A stretch of DNA of 64,000 nucleotides from Strix aluco (taxonomy: Eukaryota > Chordata > Aves > Strigiformes > Strigidae), in NCBI RefSeq assembly GCF_031877795.1, contig NC_133935.1:49313330-49377329 (forward strand). Reading direction: 5' to 3'. Each line of letters opens with the position of its first letter. The stretch's first letter is position 1. The position numbers and the translations under genes were made by a program. The notes under the pieces are model-generated. The model saw nothing but the letters and a program-made list of their open reading frames with translations. It was not told the origin of the DNA and did no database searches. Shown piece by piece: positions 38,175-51,599 of the stretch.

Positions 38175-39550
38175 AGAATCACAGAATTGTTTGGGTTGGA
38201 AGGGACATTTAAAGATCATCAAGTCCAAATCTCCTACCATGGGCAAGGACATCTTTCACTAGTTCAAGTTGCCTTGAACACTGCCAGGGATGGACCATCC
38301 ACAACTTCTCTGGGCAACCTGTCCCAACGTCTCACCAACTTCAACATAAAACAATTTCTTCCTTATACTCAATCTAAATCTACCCTCTTTCCATTTTAAA
38401 ACTGTTACGTCTTATCCTGCCACTACAGGTCCTGGTAAAAAGTCTTTCTCTGTCTTTCCTGTAAGCCCCCTTTATATATTGAAAGGCCACAACAAGGTGT
38501 CCCTGGACCTTTCTCTTCTCCAGGCTGAACAGCCACAGCTGTCTCACCTTTTCTGCATAGGAGAGGTGGTCCAGCCCCTCTGACCATTTTTGTACCCCCC
38601 TCTGGACCTGCTCTAACAGGGACATGTCTTTTTTTTGCTGGGGGCCCCAGAGCTGGATGCAGTACTCCAGATGGGGTCTCACGATAGTGGAGTAGAGGGG
38701 GAGAATCACCTCCCTTGACCTGCTGGCCATGCTTCTTCTTTTGCAGCCCAGGATACGATTGCCTTTCAGGGCTGTTGAGCGCACATTGCTGGCTCATCTC
38801 CAATTTTTCATCCACAAGTATCTCCAAGCCCTTCTCCACAGAGCTGCTCTCAATTCATTCTTTCCCCAGTCTGGACTGATACCCCGGCTCAGGTGCAGGC
38901 CCTTGCACTTGGCCTTGTTCACATGGGCCCCCTCCTCAAGCCTTTCAAGGTCCCTCTGGGTGGCATCCCCTCCCTCTAGCAAATCAACTCTGCCACTCAC
39001 TTGGTGTCACCTGCAAACTTGCTGAGGATGCACTTAATCCCACTGTCCATGTCGTTACTAAAGATATTGAACAGTAGTGGTCCCACTATGGACGCCTGAG
39101 GAACACCACTTGTTATTGATCTCCATTTGGATATTAAGCCGTTGACTGCAACTCTTTGGATGCGGCCATGCAGACGATTCCTTATCCATCGAATAGTCCA
39201 TCCCCCAACCCCCTATTTCTCCAGTTCAGTGGCAAGAACGTTTTGTGGGACCATGTCGCAGGCCTTACAGAAGTCCAGGTAGATGACATCAGTAGCTCTT
39301 TCATTGTCCACTGATTCAATCACTCCATCATAGAAGGCCACCAGGTTAGTCAGGCATGATTTGCCCTTTGGTGAAGCCATGCTGGCTGTCTTGAATCACC
39401 TCCCTGTCACCCATATGCCTTGACATATCTTCCAGGAAGATCTGTTCCATCATCTTACAGGTCACAGATGTGAGGCTGACTGTTTGGTATTTCCCAGGGT
39501 CCTCCTTTTTACCGTTTAAAAAAATGGGTGTGATATTTCCCTTTTTACAG
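38175..39550 (-). mobile_element. Defective CR1 LINE, copy A2 (minus)
   Basis: Near-identical to copy A1 but on the opposite strand. It runs from the tail at 38175 to a 5' truncation at about 39550, just upstream of the KGNITPIF segment; A1 continues about 280 bp further 5'. The 134-codon C-terminal frames of A1 and A2 differ at 4 residues, and two other overlapping frames (98 and 68 codons) are identical. A2 has the same accaaaggg frameshift, FAGD catalytic loss and downstream stops. The tails differ (attctgtgattctttt versus attctatgatgctatg), as do all flanks, which argues for separate insertions. Confidence 0.92.
38380..39400 (-). pseudogene. CR1 ORF2 remnant in copy A2
   Basis: Same broken reverse-transcriptase frame as in copy A1, with the same disabling changes. 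The 38380-38784 frame is the C-terminal part (VILPLYSTIVRPHLEYCIQ, LWLFSLEKRKVQ); 39346 upward holds the RT start. Confidence 0.85.
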
Positions 39551-41606
39551 TTAGGGAATGATTGTAAAGATGTAAAAATGATTGAAAGGAGCTTGAAATG
39601 AACTCTGAATATGTTCCATGCTGTCAACATTAAGAGGGGACAAAAGCACTTTTTTTAATTGCAAGCATCCTGACATCTGAACTGAGTTTGCAAAGCTTCC
39701 TATTACAATTCACTGTCCAAATTTCTGCACAACCCTTTTTCTTCATCATTTTCATGAGACATGCATTTAGATGTGAGAAGAAAGTTAGTTCAGAAAGATC
39801 AGTGCATGTGGTTGCTCTGATCTAATGATGATGGTCAGTTGTTGTCTTTTAAACTGTGATCCACATTAAACGGAAAAGAGATGCATGGTGCATAGCATTT
39901 AGAGTAGAAAGACAAATCCCTTCATCATCAACTTACTTACTATTTGATGGATTAACCTGAATTGTGGGATATTGTGACATTGTTTCTATTTCCTCCCTTC
40001 ATTCTTTTGCATATATAAATAATAACCATCAAAACAAAACAAAACCTAATTATGTATGACGAATAAAGGGACTGATACTGCCCCATATGACAAAGTCAGT
40101 CATTTAAAAGGAAATAGAGATGGGGTCAAAATGAAAAACTCTTTCAGGCTTAACGATAAAGATATTTTCTTGTACAACATCAGAAAAAGAGTCTGATCTG
40201 TCATATTAAAACAGAGTAAGACTTACTAAGCCATTAAGATACACAGCATAGCCTGTTTTACTTCTTGTTGAAAATAAATACAGGATTTTCAGGTCTTCCT
40301 AAAGGGTAAGACTAAGTCAACCTTAGATTGCATTTTAATGAAGTAAACAGAAAACCTGAGTCTTTTTCAGAGTTGTAGGATGTTAAAGAAAACTGTTCAA
40401 ACCAGGTGTGCAGACACAGCAGTGATGTGAATCATTATTGACAATTTGCACTCAAGTGTTTTCCCTCTTCACCCCTTTCACTGTGAGCTTCCTCCCATCC
40501 TTACCCCTCCGTGTCCCTTGGTAGCAGCAGTACTCCTCAGGATGACCAACTTCAAGGTTTGCTTTCGTTGCTGAGAAACCCAGAGCCAGGTGAAGCCAGA
40601 GCAGCATCAAGGTATTTCTTGCAAGCCAGGCATCTGTGCCAGCTGGGGAGCTGGAAACACACACACAGGTGCACTGGGAATGGGAACAACAAATATAAAA
40701 GGAACATTTACATTTTTCATTTAAAAAATTGGAAAGTTTTCCATTTGTTGAAAACACAGTTACTATATTTTGCACAATCCAATTTACCAGACACACCATA
40801 ACAAGTGATGCATAGACCCTGTACTAGATGGAGAACATCCTATTATGCTATTATCCTATTATCCTTTGGGAAGCAATCATTTGACCAAACATAGAACGTT
40901 ATAGGAGAAAGGAGGACTGTTTTCTCTTTAGTTTGAAAAATTACCTTATTTGTTTTACATTAATAAAGATATTAATAAATCTATATATTTTATATACAGA
41001 TTATATAGATTATGTAGATTGTATAGGTTATGTAGATTATATCAACTACATTAATCTGTTCCCTTGCAGAAAAAAAAATAGATTACTGTTTTTTATAGCA
41101 CTAATGGTAACTGAGTATGATGGTGAATTAAAAATATTAGAGAGAAGGTTTGTAAACTGTTATAAAATTTGCAACCTGAAAAAAATAATTTGAGAACATA
41201 GAGCTTCACTGCTTCACACTTTCCTTATTCATCTTGCATTTCATTGAAAACAGAAAATGAAATCAATCTCACTTGGTACATCTGACACATATTCTAGAAT
41301 ACCTTTGTTTCAATGTAATTATCTAATATCTGTGGTTACAGCTATAAATTGTAATTTACCTCCTACTATCTTTTTATTAGTAACTTGTGGCTTTCTTGGT
41401 GTTTCTGTGTTGCTTGGAACCTTTAGAGGGTTTATCTTCTATGAATCTATGAAATCACCGTGCTCCACTGCATTGTTGCTTGTGAATGCTCTTTATGGAC
41501 AGTAACAGAGAAAGCTCTGCTAAAAGAACAGCCCAGAGTTCACTGGTATCCATAGAGCTCTCTGCTGCTTTCCTGCCATCCAAATGGACCTCTCTGGTAG
41601 GGGTAG
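39551..41606. other. Intergenic, no gene seen
   Basis: AT-rich DNA without a recognisable gene. It contains a 9-bp tandem repeat at 40997-41041 and three 8-bp units of the ctattatc type near 40840-40864. Confidence 0.45.
40997..41041. repeat. 9-bp tandem repeat, 5 units
   Basis: Five units of consensus tagattatg (cagattata, tagattatg, tagattgta, taggttatg, tagattata), each differing by one to three bases. A short degenerate AT-rich minisatellite. Confidence 0.85.
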
Positions 41607-42687
41607 TGTGCTGTGGTGGGTTGACCCTGGCTGGATGCCAGGTCCCCACCAAAACCACTCTATCACTCCCCCTCCTCAGCTGGTCAGGGGAGAGAAAATA
41701 TAACAAAAGGTTTGTGGGTTGAGATAAGGACAGGGAGAGATCACTCACCAATTACTGTCACGGGCAAACCAGACTCGACTTGGGGAAATTAGCTTAATTT
41801 GTTACCAATCAAAACAGAGTAGGATAATAAGAAATAAAAACTAAATCTTGAAACACCTTCTCCCCACTCTTTCCTTCTTCCTGAGCTTAACTTCACTCTT
41901 GATCTCTCTACCTCCTCACCCTGAGGGGTGCGGAGGGATGGGGAATGGGGTTGTGGTCAGTTCATCACATGTGTCTTTGTCGTTCCTTCCTCCTCAGGGG
42001 GAGGACTCCTCACACTCTTTCCTGCTCCAGTGTGGAGTCCCTCCCACAGCAGACAGTCTTCCATGAACTTCTCCAATGTGAGTCCTTCCCATGGGCTGCA
42101 GTTCTTCATGAACTGCTCCAGTGTGGGTCCCTCCCACAGGGTGCAGTCCTTCAGGAACAGACTGCTCCAGTGCGGGTCCCCCACAGGGTCACAAGTCCTG
42201 CCAGGAGCCTGCTCCAGCACAGGCTTCCCACGGGGTCACAGCCTCCTTTGGGCATCCACCTGCTCCGGTGGGGGGTCCTGCCTGGGCTGCAGGTGGATCT
42301 CTGCTCCACTGTGGACCTCCGTGGGCTGCAGGGGCACAGCCTGTCCCACCATGGTCATCACCACAGGCTGCAGGGGAATCTCTGCTCTGGCACCTGGAGC
42401 ACCTTCTCCCCCTCCTTCACTGACCTTGGTGTCTGCAGAGTTGTTTCTCTCACTCCTCTCTCTGGCTGCAGTTGCCTGTTTTTTTTCCCCTTCTTAACTA
42501 CGTTATCACAGAAGTGCTACTACTGTCACTGATGGGCTCAGCCTTGGCCAACAGTGGGTCCATCTTGGAGCTGGCTGGCATTTGCTTGGTCGCACATAGG
42601 GGAAGCTTTTAACAGCTTCTCACAGAAACCACCCCTGTAGCCTCCCCCACTGCCAAAACCTTGCCACGTGAAACCCAGTACATGTGC
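41607..42687. mobile_element. Solo LTR of an endogenous retrovirus
   Basis: A 1,071-bp block (41612-42682) begins TG (tgtggtgggttgaccctgg) and ends CA (aaacccagtaca), flanked by the exact 5-bp duplication tgtgc at 41607-41611 and 42683-42687. No internal gag/pol/env is present, so this is a solo LTR left by recombination between two LTRs. It resembles a common avian ERV-L-type LTR family that I recall from bird genomes. Its second half (about 42020-42400) is built of degenerate 40-50-bp units carrying the words gctccagtgtgg and gggctgcag. Open frames of 189-195 codons here are products of this GC-rich repeat and do not encode retroviral proteins. Transcriptional orientation is not settled from sequence. 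Confidence 0.9.
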
Positions 42688-44474
42688 AATGGCCTAAATC
42701 AGGCTCTTTCTCTTTCTAAAACCCTTTTTTCTCCACATACTGCATGTGTTCCAACTTTCATCACAAGGGAGGGAGAGCTCTTATGAGTGGGAGTGCCCAC
42801 TATGCAACTCAGAGTCTTCCTCTGTACACTGTCCTTCCTCTACCCCACTTGACCTGGAGTCCTGTGGGTAGGAAGATCAAAATGGGCTGTCATCTAATTA
42901 AAGATTATCATGATGTATAGACAGAAGGGAGACAAATGACAGCTGTGGGGGTATCCTGAGCTGTAGCATTTTCCATGCTTGGCAACTTGGCTTTATTAAA
43001 AAGTTAACTTTCTTTTAGTTTGATATTTTCATTTCCCAGGATTTTAAGAAAATAAGTTTACTTAAAGGAATCCCAGACTCAAGAATGACTCTTACACATT
43101 TTTATCTTTAAGAAGTTGCTAAGGTTCTTCTGCCTGTGATACAAAACATCTGACCTCTTGCTTCAGCAAATGCTCCCCAGCTGAAATCAACTTTCAGCTA
43201 ACTAAAATCTTAATACTGATTTTCCATCCAGCCATAGAGAAAAATACATAGGGGAGTTTTTAGACATTGACTCATTCATTATAATGAATTATAAGAGATT
43301 AATTTTTATTTTTGTTAAATACAATGCAAAAGATTAAGTCATTCAATGTCCAAGAACTTCTTGTCATTTCTACCTTGGAAAAAAGGACTGCGGACTAGGG
43401 ACCTCCAACCACATCCTCTGGTGGGAGAGAAATTTCTTCACCAGACCTTAGACCCATTCCACGTGCAGTGTGGTAGTCTTCAAACCAGTAGCCCTTATAA
43501 CTTCTCTACCCTGCAGTAAGCTGCCTGAGGGATCTGTGCCACTGCAGATCCATTGCATTTACCCTTGTTTCTCTGAAGGACTGCCCTATTCCACCCAGCC
43601 TGTGCTGCAGCCCCCTGACACAGGGACTAACATTTATCATCCTGATGCAGAACAGCAGTGCACATGTGCAGTGGACGTGGAAGGCTTGCTGTAACTCTGA
43701 CACTGCAGCACCCCCAAAGGAAAGGCCTCTGAGCTAAACAGATACAAAGTTTTGAAGAGCCAGTTACTAGTTATCTGATATTTTGACAGGCAGAAGTTAA
43801 TCATCTCTCTGTAGCTTGCTTGGGTTCACTGAGGGAAGGAGGAGAAAAACTCTCACTAGAGAGGTATTTGAAGGGAGAAGGGGGAAAAAAGGTTACATTT
43901 GCTTCTTCCAATGAAAGAGTCAGTCAGTCAGGTGGGAAGTGTCAACATTAAGCTATTTATTGCACACAGATGGTCGCAGGTTTGGTTTAAGGGTTTGTTA
44001 TGAATATACTGGCAAATGAAAGTGTAATAACACCGGTCAAGATTGTCAAGAGTGAAATCTCTACAGGTGTGGTACAATAAGAAAAAGTGCTTCATGAAGG
44101 CACCTAAGTAGAAGGGGAGCAAAGGAAAATAGTGGAAAGCAAAACCTCTGTGGTAATTGATACTATTCAAGCCAAATTCATATGAGAAGGAGCAGCCAAG
44201 TTCAGCTTCATAAAACCATGAGAAGGTGATGAGAAGTGGTTTTTCTTCTTGATGTAAATTCTCAGGGCATTGTGGAATATTTCAGGCTTTTGCCCTCTGA
44301 CAGTCTTACAACCAGCTGGAAAGGACTGTGCCCACACCTCCTGCTTAAACAGTTTCCACCTTGTCTTTGCCAGAAGCTGCCAAAGGACAAAACCCTCATA
44401 AAAAAGGCAAACCTCATTTTTGTCAACAAAATCAAATTTTAAAACTTTGCGGTTAAGCAGTCTTGTCAAGATAG

Positions 44475-44526
44475 GTGTGTGTGTCTGTGTACATACACAC
44501 ATGTACATATATATATACACACACAC
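44475..44526. repeat. TG/TA/CA compound microsatellite
   Basis: gtgtgtgtgtctgtgtacat leads into cacacatgtacatatatata and ends in cacacacac. The TG arm and the CA arm are mutually complementary, so the tract is a quasi-palindrome that can fold on either strand. Confidence 0.85.
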
Positions 44527-47500
44527 CTGCAGTGAGAACCACATGTACCAACAACACAGCACACTAAGAGCATTTTTAAAAGAAATTTAACAAAAAGACA
44601 AAATGCCTATCCCATGTATTTCTGTGTTTCTTAGCAAGGTCAAGTTGACTCCATCATACCCTCACCCTGTCTCTATCCATGGCCACTGGCTCACTTGCAT
44701 GATGCTGATTTTAGAGTTGGCTTTCACAGTGGCACTAAACACTCAATGGGTGTCCCCTGGGTGGCTGTAACATGTGAGGAACTCAAGGAAACTGAGTGCT
44801 GAGGAACCATTTGTTATTGCAAGCAGCACAGCTGGACTGGTGGTTGAGGTGAGCTGAGTTTGGAGAGCGACATCACCCAGAGATGTGGGGAGGAGAAGGA
44901 GGTAGTTGTGGGGGCATGGAGGAGGGATGCACCTGTGCAGCTATTCAGGTCTGGGCACTGCAGTGAGAAGTCAGTGGATGCTGCCTCTGTTCCCTCATCA
45001 CAAGACAAACTTGAGGTGTAGTATGTCCTGGAAGGGCCCCAATAGCTGCAATGGAAACTCTACTCATTACCTTAAGGCTTGTCCTATTTGAAGATGAATT
45101 ACACATCCAGATGCTCTGTACAACAAAGCCACAACTGCAGAGTTACCATCTTTGCACCTTTGCAAAGCATTGCTCTCTTGTGATAAGAAATAACATTTCT
45201 ATCTTGGGCTCCTAAACCATATGAAAGTTTCGAAATAGCGTCATAGTTTAATGCACCTAGTAGGGATTAAAAGGAAAACAGAACATGCAGATACGGAAAC
45301 TAATACAAGTGCAGACAGCCTCATGCTTTATGTTTGTTAACATACCATAAAAAATGGAGAGGACATGAAAACAAAGTAGTGCTTGAGTGTTGCTGTGAGG
45401 TCAAGTTATTACGAATTAGAGTTTATTTAATATGGCCAAAGACAACTATTCACATCAGATTATTGAGAGGTGTATACTGCTCTACACCTTCCAAAACCTG
45501 CTGATTACAAACACACCTCACCCTCTGTTGTTTCAGTTGAGAGACCCACAGGAAAGCGTCTTATGCATCTGTGATTAGAATTAAGCTTTCAGAAATGAGT
45601 GAGCAGTTACTTTTGATCTAATGCCAGTATGTATTTGGTTGCAGTCTTATCTCACTAAGGAGATTCGTATCTTGAAACTGCATTTGGACCTTATCTTAAA
45701 AGAGCTTTTTTCATAAGCTTTATTAGTCTACTGCAGACTTACAGCAAAGCTTCTCATTCCACCCACATTTAAAGTGGGGTTTCAAATTGCGTTTGCTATG
45801 GTAGATAAGAGATATGACATTCTTGCTCATAATGACACATTCTCTCTTTAGTAACTACGGAAGGGGAAAATACAGCTAGGACTAAGATGGTTCAATGGAG
45901 GGTACAGAGTTAGTATATAGCTATAAAATTGCGACCCTAGGGAAGCAACTGATCAACTCTTCTAAACTTAAAGGTTCAGAATTAAGTGACCCATGATGGC
46001 ATCTAGAGAAAGTGATGAATATCAGGCAGCAGCTAACTGTTTTAAATTTTCAGAGAAGGTGTCTGATGTGTTCAAAAGGGGCTTGCCATACTTTCCTGCT
46101 CTTTTCATGTATGAGCCTGACCATGACTAATAAGCAGTAGATCCTGTTTCTTTTAGAAAGTCTCCCCGACCCTTCAAAGATTTCAGGAGGGAGTCTGAAA
46201 GGGAGATGATATGAAGAGAGTCTTTTTTTCTGGGGGAGAAAATCCCATTCCCACAAAATAAGTCCCCTGAGATTCCTCATCTCATTGAACATCCTTCAAT
46301 GAGCTTATACTCAAACTTGGATAAAACTTGACCAGAACTTCATGATGTTTCAGGGCAAGTTTAATTCATAAGAATTACCTCTGACTAAATGAGAATGATG
46401 AGCTAGGCTTGGATGTTTTAGCAATAACCACATAATAATAAACATTATATACATTTAAGAGTCCATTATTTTTTATAAGATACGTTTAGGAGTTCCTGGT
46501 AAACACTGTATTTGATTTCTCAAAAGCACTTAAAATTGATATCTTTTTAAGTTTACCATTACGTAAATCCAAATTAATTCAGTGATTTTAAAATGTCTGC
46601 CAACTAGGAAATTTTCGTTCTTGTGTGGCCGTCTGTCCCATCAATGGTTTTCTTCTTCCTCGTGCCCATGTTTAGAATTGACATGAGATTCTGGACATAC
46701 AATTGACACTTGTTGTTTCCTCAACTTTTGGAAAACATATAACAGTTTATCAACTCTGATTTCAGAAATCAGTGTCAAGCCATGATAGAAAGTACTGTAA
46801 GTCCACAGAAAATATGTCATTTAGCATCCAGCCAATCTATTCACTTGATCGGAACAGGTGTGTTTTGGGAGCATTGTTATATACAAGATTGCTCCAAAAA
46901 AGAAATAAAAATTCAGGACTCTGTAGATATGCAGACAGAACTTGCTGGTATCCCAAGAACAGTGAATTGTTGAGTCAGAGTTCACAAGTAAATGGATTCA
47001 GGGAGCTGTGATATTTTAAAATATGCACTGGCCTAATATTCAGAAAAGTTTCCAGAGCCTGCCTTAGCTGTATCAGCACATATACCATTCAACCTTTCTA
47101 CTATTCAGGAATGGAAATTCCTGGAGGGAAAACACATCTGAGTGATAATAATAACCCTGTCAGGATGTGGACACAGTTGTTGTTCTTATGATTACCCAGT
47201 TAGCCTCATTATTTTTTTCCCAGATGGATTCCTTGCCTGCATTATGTGGCTCTGTTACCTACAAAGCCTGTGATGAACTGTGTTTGAAACAAGGCTCCTG
47301 TGACTTAGGGAAAGAAATGGAGATGCTGCTGTGAAATCTGGTAATCAGTGTAGAGACAAAAAGAGCTGATCAGCAGTTAGTCAACTGGTTGCAGAAACAT
47401 CCCAAGGTCCCCTCCATACCCTCCAGTCCTCAGAGCCAAGACTGACAGCTAATGTGACCACTTAGAGGGAAGTAGCTCATGAAGTGACTCTTTCCTTACT

Positions 47501-50500
47501 GTCCTTAACAAAGACCAGCAAAACAACTTGCTGCTGCTTACAACTTCTGATCATAGCCAGCACAGCTCAGACATAGAGCTGCCATTAGTTAATGTCTGAC
47601 CCACACTGCTAATGATCAGAAGATGCTGGTTTTTCATTATAGGGTTGTGTCTTGTGACCAGTCACAGATAGATCTCATGGTGGAAGTCACTTGCGTTTCT
47701 TAGGATGTATTCCTAAAGCACTCTGCTAACTAAAGCTGTCAGCTAAAGCTGTACATAAGCATACATTTAAAGCTGAGTTTTGTGAAATAAAGATCTAAAT
47801 AACCACGTTCTTTCACCATCTACAGTAGACACTCATGTAGGCATGAAAGGAAAGTTTACCCATGAAGAATGAAACTGTGCTCAAATGCCGCCTGCTTTAG
47901 AGACACATTTGCTCTTTTGGTCTAAGTGACCAAAGATAACACCTTCTGGTTAAACTGTAGTATTAAACCACCTGCATTTTCAGCACTGCTACCTTTAAGG
48001 AAATGCAATACACATGCTTGAGTGGCTTAATCTATGCTGCTACTTTGAGAACAGACCACAAAAAGGATTGTTTTATAGTGGTTTTTTTTAAAGCAGTATA
48101 ATTTCTTAGTAACCAATTTTCAAATGTTGAACCGCAACCCACAGTTAATTAAACTGGGTCAAGTATAATTTTTTTTAGACAACAAATAGCCGCGCTTCAC
48201 TTCAGCAAACCATGTCCTGTGCAAGTACAGTATCTCTGCCTTCCATCTGTTTCAGGGTTTTATCCTCCAACCAATCATGATGGTATCTGAATTCCTTCAG
48301 CCCAAAAACATGTAGCAGCAGCAAACACTTGGACACCAAATGCATGAAGAGATCTCCCTGGAATTTTGCAACTTCATTTAGGGAAAAGCTCAGTTTAGGA
48401 AGTGCGTGCATGTGTGTGCAAAGGGACATCAGCATATTATTTTAATTTTTATTGCAAACCCCCCATCCCCATCATTTTGGGGTGTTTGGTTGTTTGTGTC
48501 CTTTTTTAACAAAGGTTTCTGGATGTAAGTTTTAAAACTATGTCAAACGCCCTTCTTCTAAAGATATACAAATGGGTTTCATTCAATTATCTCTGCAAGT
48601 TTTGATCACAAATCCTTCTTCCATAGCTTTCAGGGACTTTGGCCTGGGCTTCTGTGTTCTGTCTTGGAGCAGAGCAACACAGCTCTTGTGGAGGTACCTG
48701 TCTTTGAGAAAGATGGGGCTTGACCTGATTATCATTTGGAAACTGGGGTTGTATTATTCAGCTAGCCCTCAGTAATGACTGGGCATCAGTGAAGAGACTT
48801 CTCCCTGTGTCTCATGAGGAGCCCTAAAGCAGGGAGGACACAGACAACCACATTTTGTGTTTCAAGATCGTTTCAGCTCTAGCTAGAATAAATCACAGGA
48901 ATCCAGCAGCAGAGGAAAACAGCCTGGCTCCCAGGCAGGAAGAAAGACAAAATTTCATACTGGAACTCAGATAAAAGACATTTTTTACAGAAGTCACCTT
49001 GACATTTGAGGCAGGATTCAAACAGGGTCCTAGTCTTCACAGTACTTCATTAAAAATGGAAAACCACTGATGGAAGAAAGCCCAAATACAGCTCATGTTC
49101 CTCACCTGATGGTTGAATTTCCTGTAGACAGTATGACATCACCACCTGTGAAAATTAGGTGATATACAAGCACAAGGTGTAAATGTTCACCTGATGATTA
49201 TTAGTAAATTCAAAAGAAAAGACAAAATTCAGAAGAGCAACATATTCTTTTAACATTTAGTCAACCTCTAATCCAATCAACTACCAGTCTGCAAGGACTT
49301 AATGCTTAGTAATACAATTTGAGAGCTTTTCTGGGCAGAATGAGAACCTAGGAGCGATGCTTTTGGACATGAAATATGTTCCTAGAGTGAAAAGAATAAG
49401 CAGGTAAATATATATTCACATTGATTACCCTGGAGATAAAGATCAGTGATTTGAACAGATGAGTGTATTTCAAAATCCATTAATATTATTCACATTTCTT
49501 TCAATAGTTTCATGTTAGATCTTCTGTAAATGTTAAGTACCTCTCATCTTATTTAAAGAACAAATCATAGTTCCTCTCCACAGGGTAAAGTGATCTAACA
49601 AGTATTAGCATTTCCTTTGAGATCTTTGAGAAGAAGCAGCAGCTAAATAAGCTCAATATCACAAATGCAGAAATCTTTAATGCAGAGCAGAGATGTGGAA
49701 AGCCTGTCTCCTCCACTGCCCTTATTTTGGAAAGAACCTTTGTCATAATTAACAACTGCAAAGTCTATGATCAGTAATGCAAAGACTATAAGAATAACTT
49801 TCTTTCTGCAAATAAACAAATTGGTAGGAGGGAATACTCAGCATGCATACATAGGAAATGTCGTTTTTTCTAAAACAAACATGTGGTTTGAACATATGGC
49901 AATATAGCATAGAGCAGTGTGTGGTCTGAAGTCCTTCACCAGTGTCAACATTAGAACTGTTGATACCCAGAGTATAAGCAATCTATCAAATCCAGAGAGC
50001 ATACTTGTATTATTTAATCATCAAAGCAATCACCAGCAAAATAATCCTTCCTTCAGTCACATTAATACTGAAAAATGAATAGAACCAAATCAACAGATAC
50101 TTTCTGGTTCCCAAAGTAGGCAGGGATTTGACACAATCAGTTTTTTGGTGCATAGTCTATGCAGTGCTGGTTTTGTCTACCCCAAGGTATGACTTCTATG
50201 GCATGATTTCTTAGCATGCATCTCAAAGTTGGGTACACAAAGGCTGAGACATTTAGAATCACCAGTCACTTTCAGAGATGTTCCTATGACTTCTAAACAA
50301 TTTGTTCCCACCACATTTTGCTCATACTTTTCATCATGTCCTTTCTGCTTTACTCTCAGATGTCCTCAGGCAAAGGATCGTCATCTCAGTGGGGTCAGAA
50401 CACTTCGGTGGTTAACAGATATCATCTGGCTGCTCTGCCTGTGAGGGCTGGTCAGTGTCTTTGGTTGTGCCTCCTTAGAGGAATACTTCAAGCCCCATGA

Positions 50501-50608
50501 CATTTTTCAGAGACAGTCCTGCTCTGTGCAGTGGCTGTCCTGAAGTGCTGCTGGCAGTGCATGAGGCTGTGATTGACTACATGTGGTGTTGGCCTTCCAC
50601 AGTGTAGA

Positions 50609-50663
50609 TGAATCCACACTGAATCCACACTGAATCTGCAATGAAACTACAGTGAATGCAGCA
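50609..50663. repeat. 11-bp tandem repeat, 5 units
   Basis: Unit tgaatccacac occurs twice exactly and is followed by tgaatctgcaa, tgaaactacag and tgaatgcagca. Divergence rises to the right. Confidence 0.85.
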
Positions 50664-51599
50664 TTCTACATTGTACTCTACAGGGGCTATTCATCCTGTC
50701 CTGCAACAGATGTCTAAGAGGGGAAATTAATATTGTTTTATGGATATTTATGTACTAAATGTACAGGAATCTACAGAACTTAGACTAGATATGTAACTCA
50801 GAAAACAACAGCTGCAATGAAAAAGAACAGATACTGCCAAACAAATTGGAAACATGTATTCAGAGGCTGTAAAACCATATAAACCCCTGGACTGTCTCTC
50901 TTGACCTTCTTCTATGTGAGCAAGACCTTAATGACCCTTTTTTCTCCTGAGAAGTTTCTTACCTGTATAGAGTCAGTTCTCAATTTTGTTTTGATAATCT
51001 AAGCAGATTTTTTACTCTGATTCTCTTACTCAAAGACGTTCTCTCCATATTTTGAGTATCTGTCACGGTTCTTTTCAATTTATCAACACCAAAATTGTGG
51101 GTACCATATTCATTCTTATCGACATCTCATCTGGAAATAAAACCACTTCCTTTCATTTTCTTGCTAATTTTTTATTTAGAAAATCTGAGGACTGTGATTT
51201 GATTTTCTCTCCAAATATCACACTGGAAACTTATGCAGAACTGTCACTCTGTGAACTTGGTTTGTTTTAGTTATCACTTTCCAACACGCAGTAATTTCTC
51301 TGTAGATCTGAATTCCTTAGTTTAGATGTAGAGCTTTACACTAGCTGTATTAAAATATATTTGACTTAAATAGGCTTCCATTTTTAAAACCAGCTTTATA
51401 TATGGCTGCCTGGATTATTTATTCTGAATATGAGTCTAGGCATAGGACTGCTTTAGCATTTCCATTAGAAGATAATTCCTTGTGGACAATCATATTTTAA
51501 GCCAGTTCTCTTTCCAGTCAGTGCAATTTATTAGTATTTTATAGAGCTATTTTTTGTTTGAAATAGCAGGTGACACTAAGTGAAACACTAGGGTTTGCT

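Larger units (their letters stand above)
42688..51599. other. Intergenic, no gene seen
   Basis: About 8.9 kb of mostly AT-rich DNA. It has a TG/CA-rich palindromic microsatellite (44475-44526) and an 11-bp tandem repeat (50609-50663). No IL26 or IL22 exon, RNA gene or recent transposon was recognised. Confidence 0.45.

Noticed and set aside
41928..42532. Overlapping 189- and 195-codon plus-strand frames
   Set aside because: They lie wholly inside the solo LTR and arise from its GC-rich internal repeats; no protein family is recognisable.
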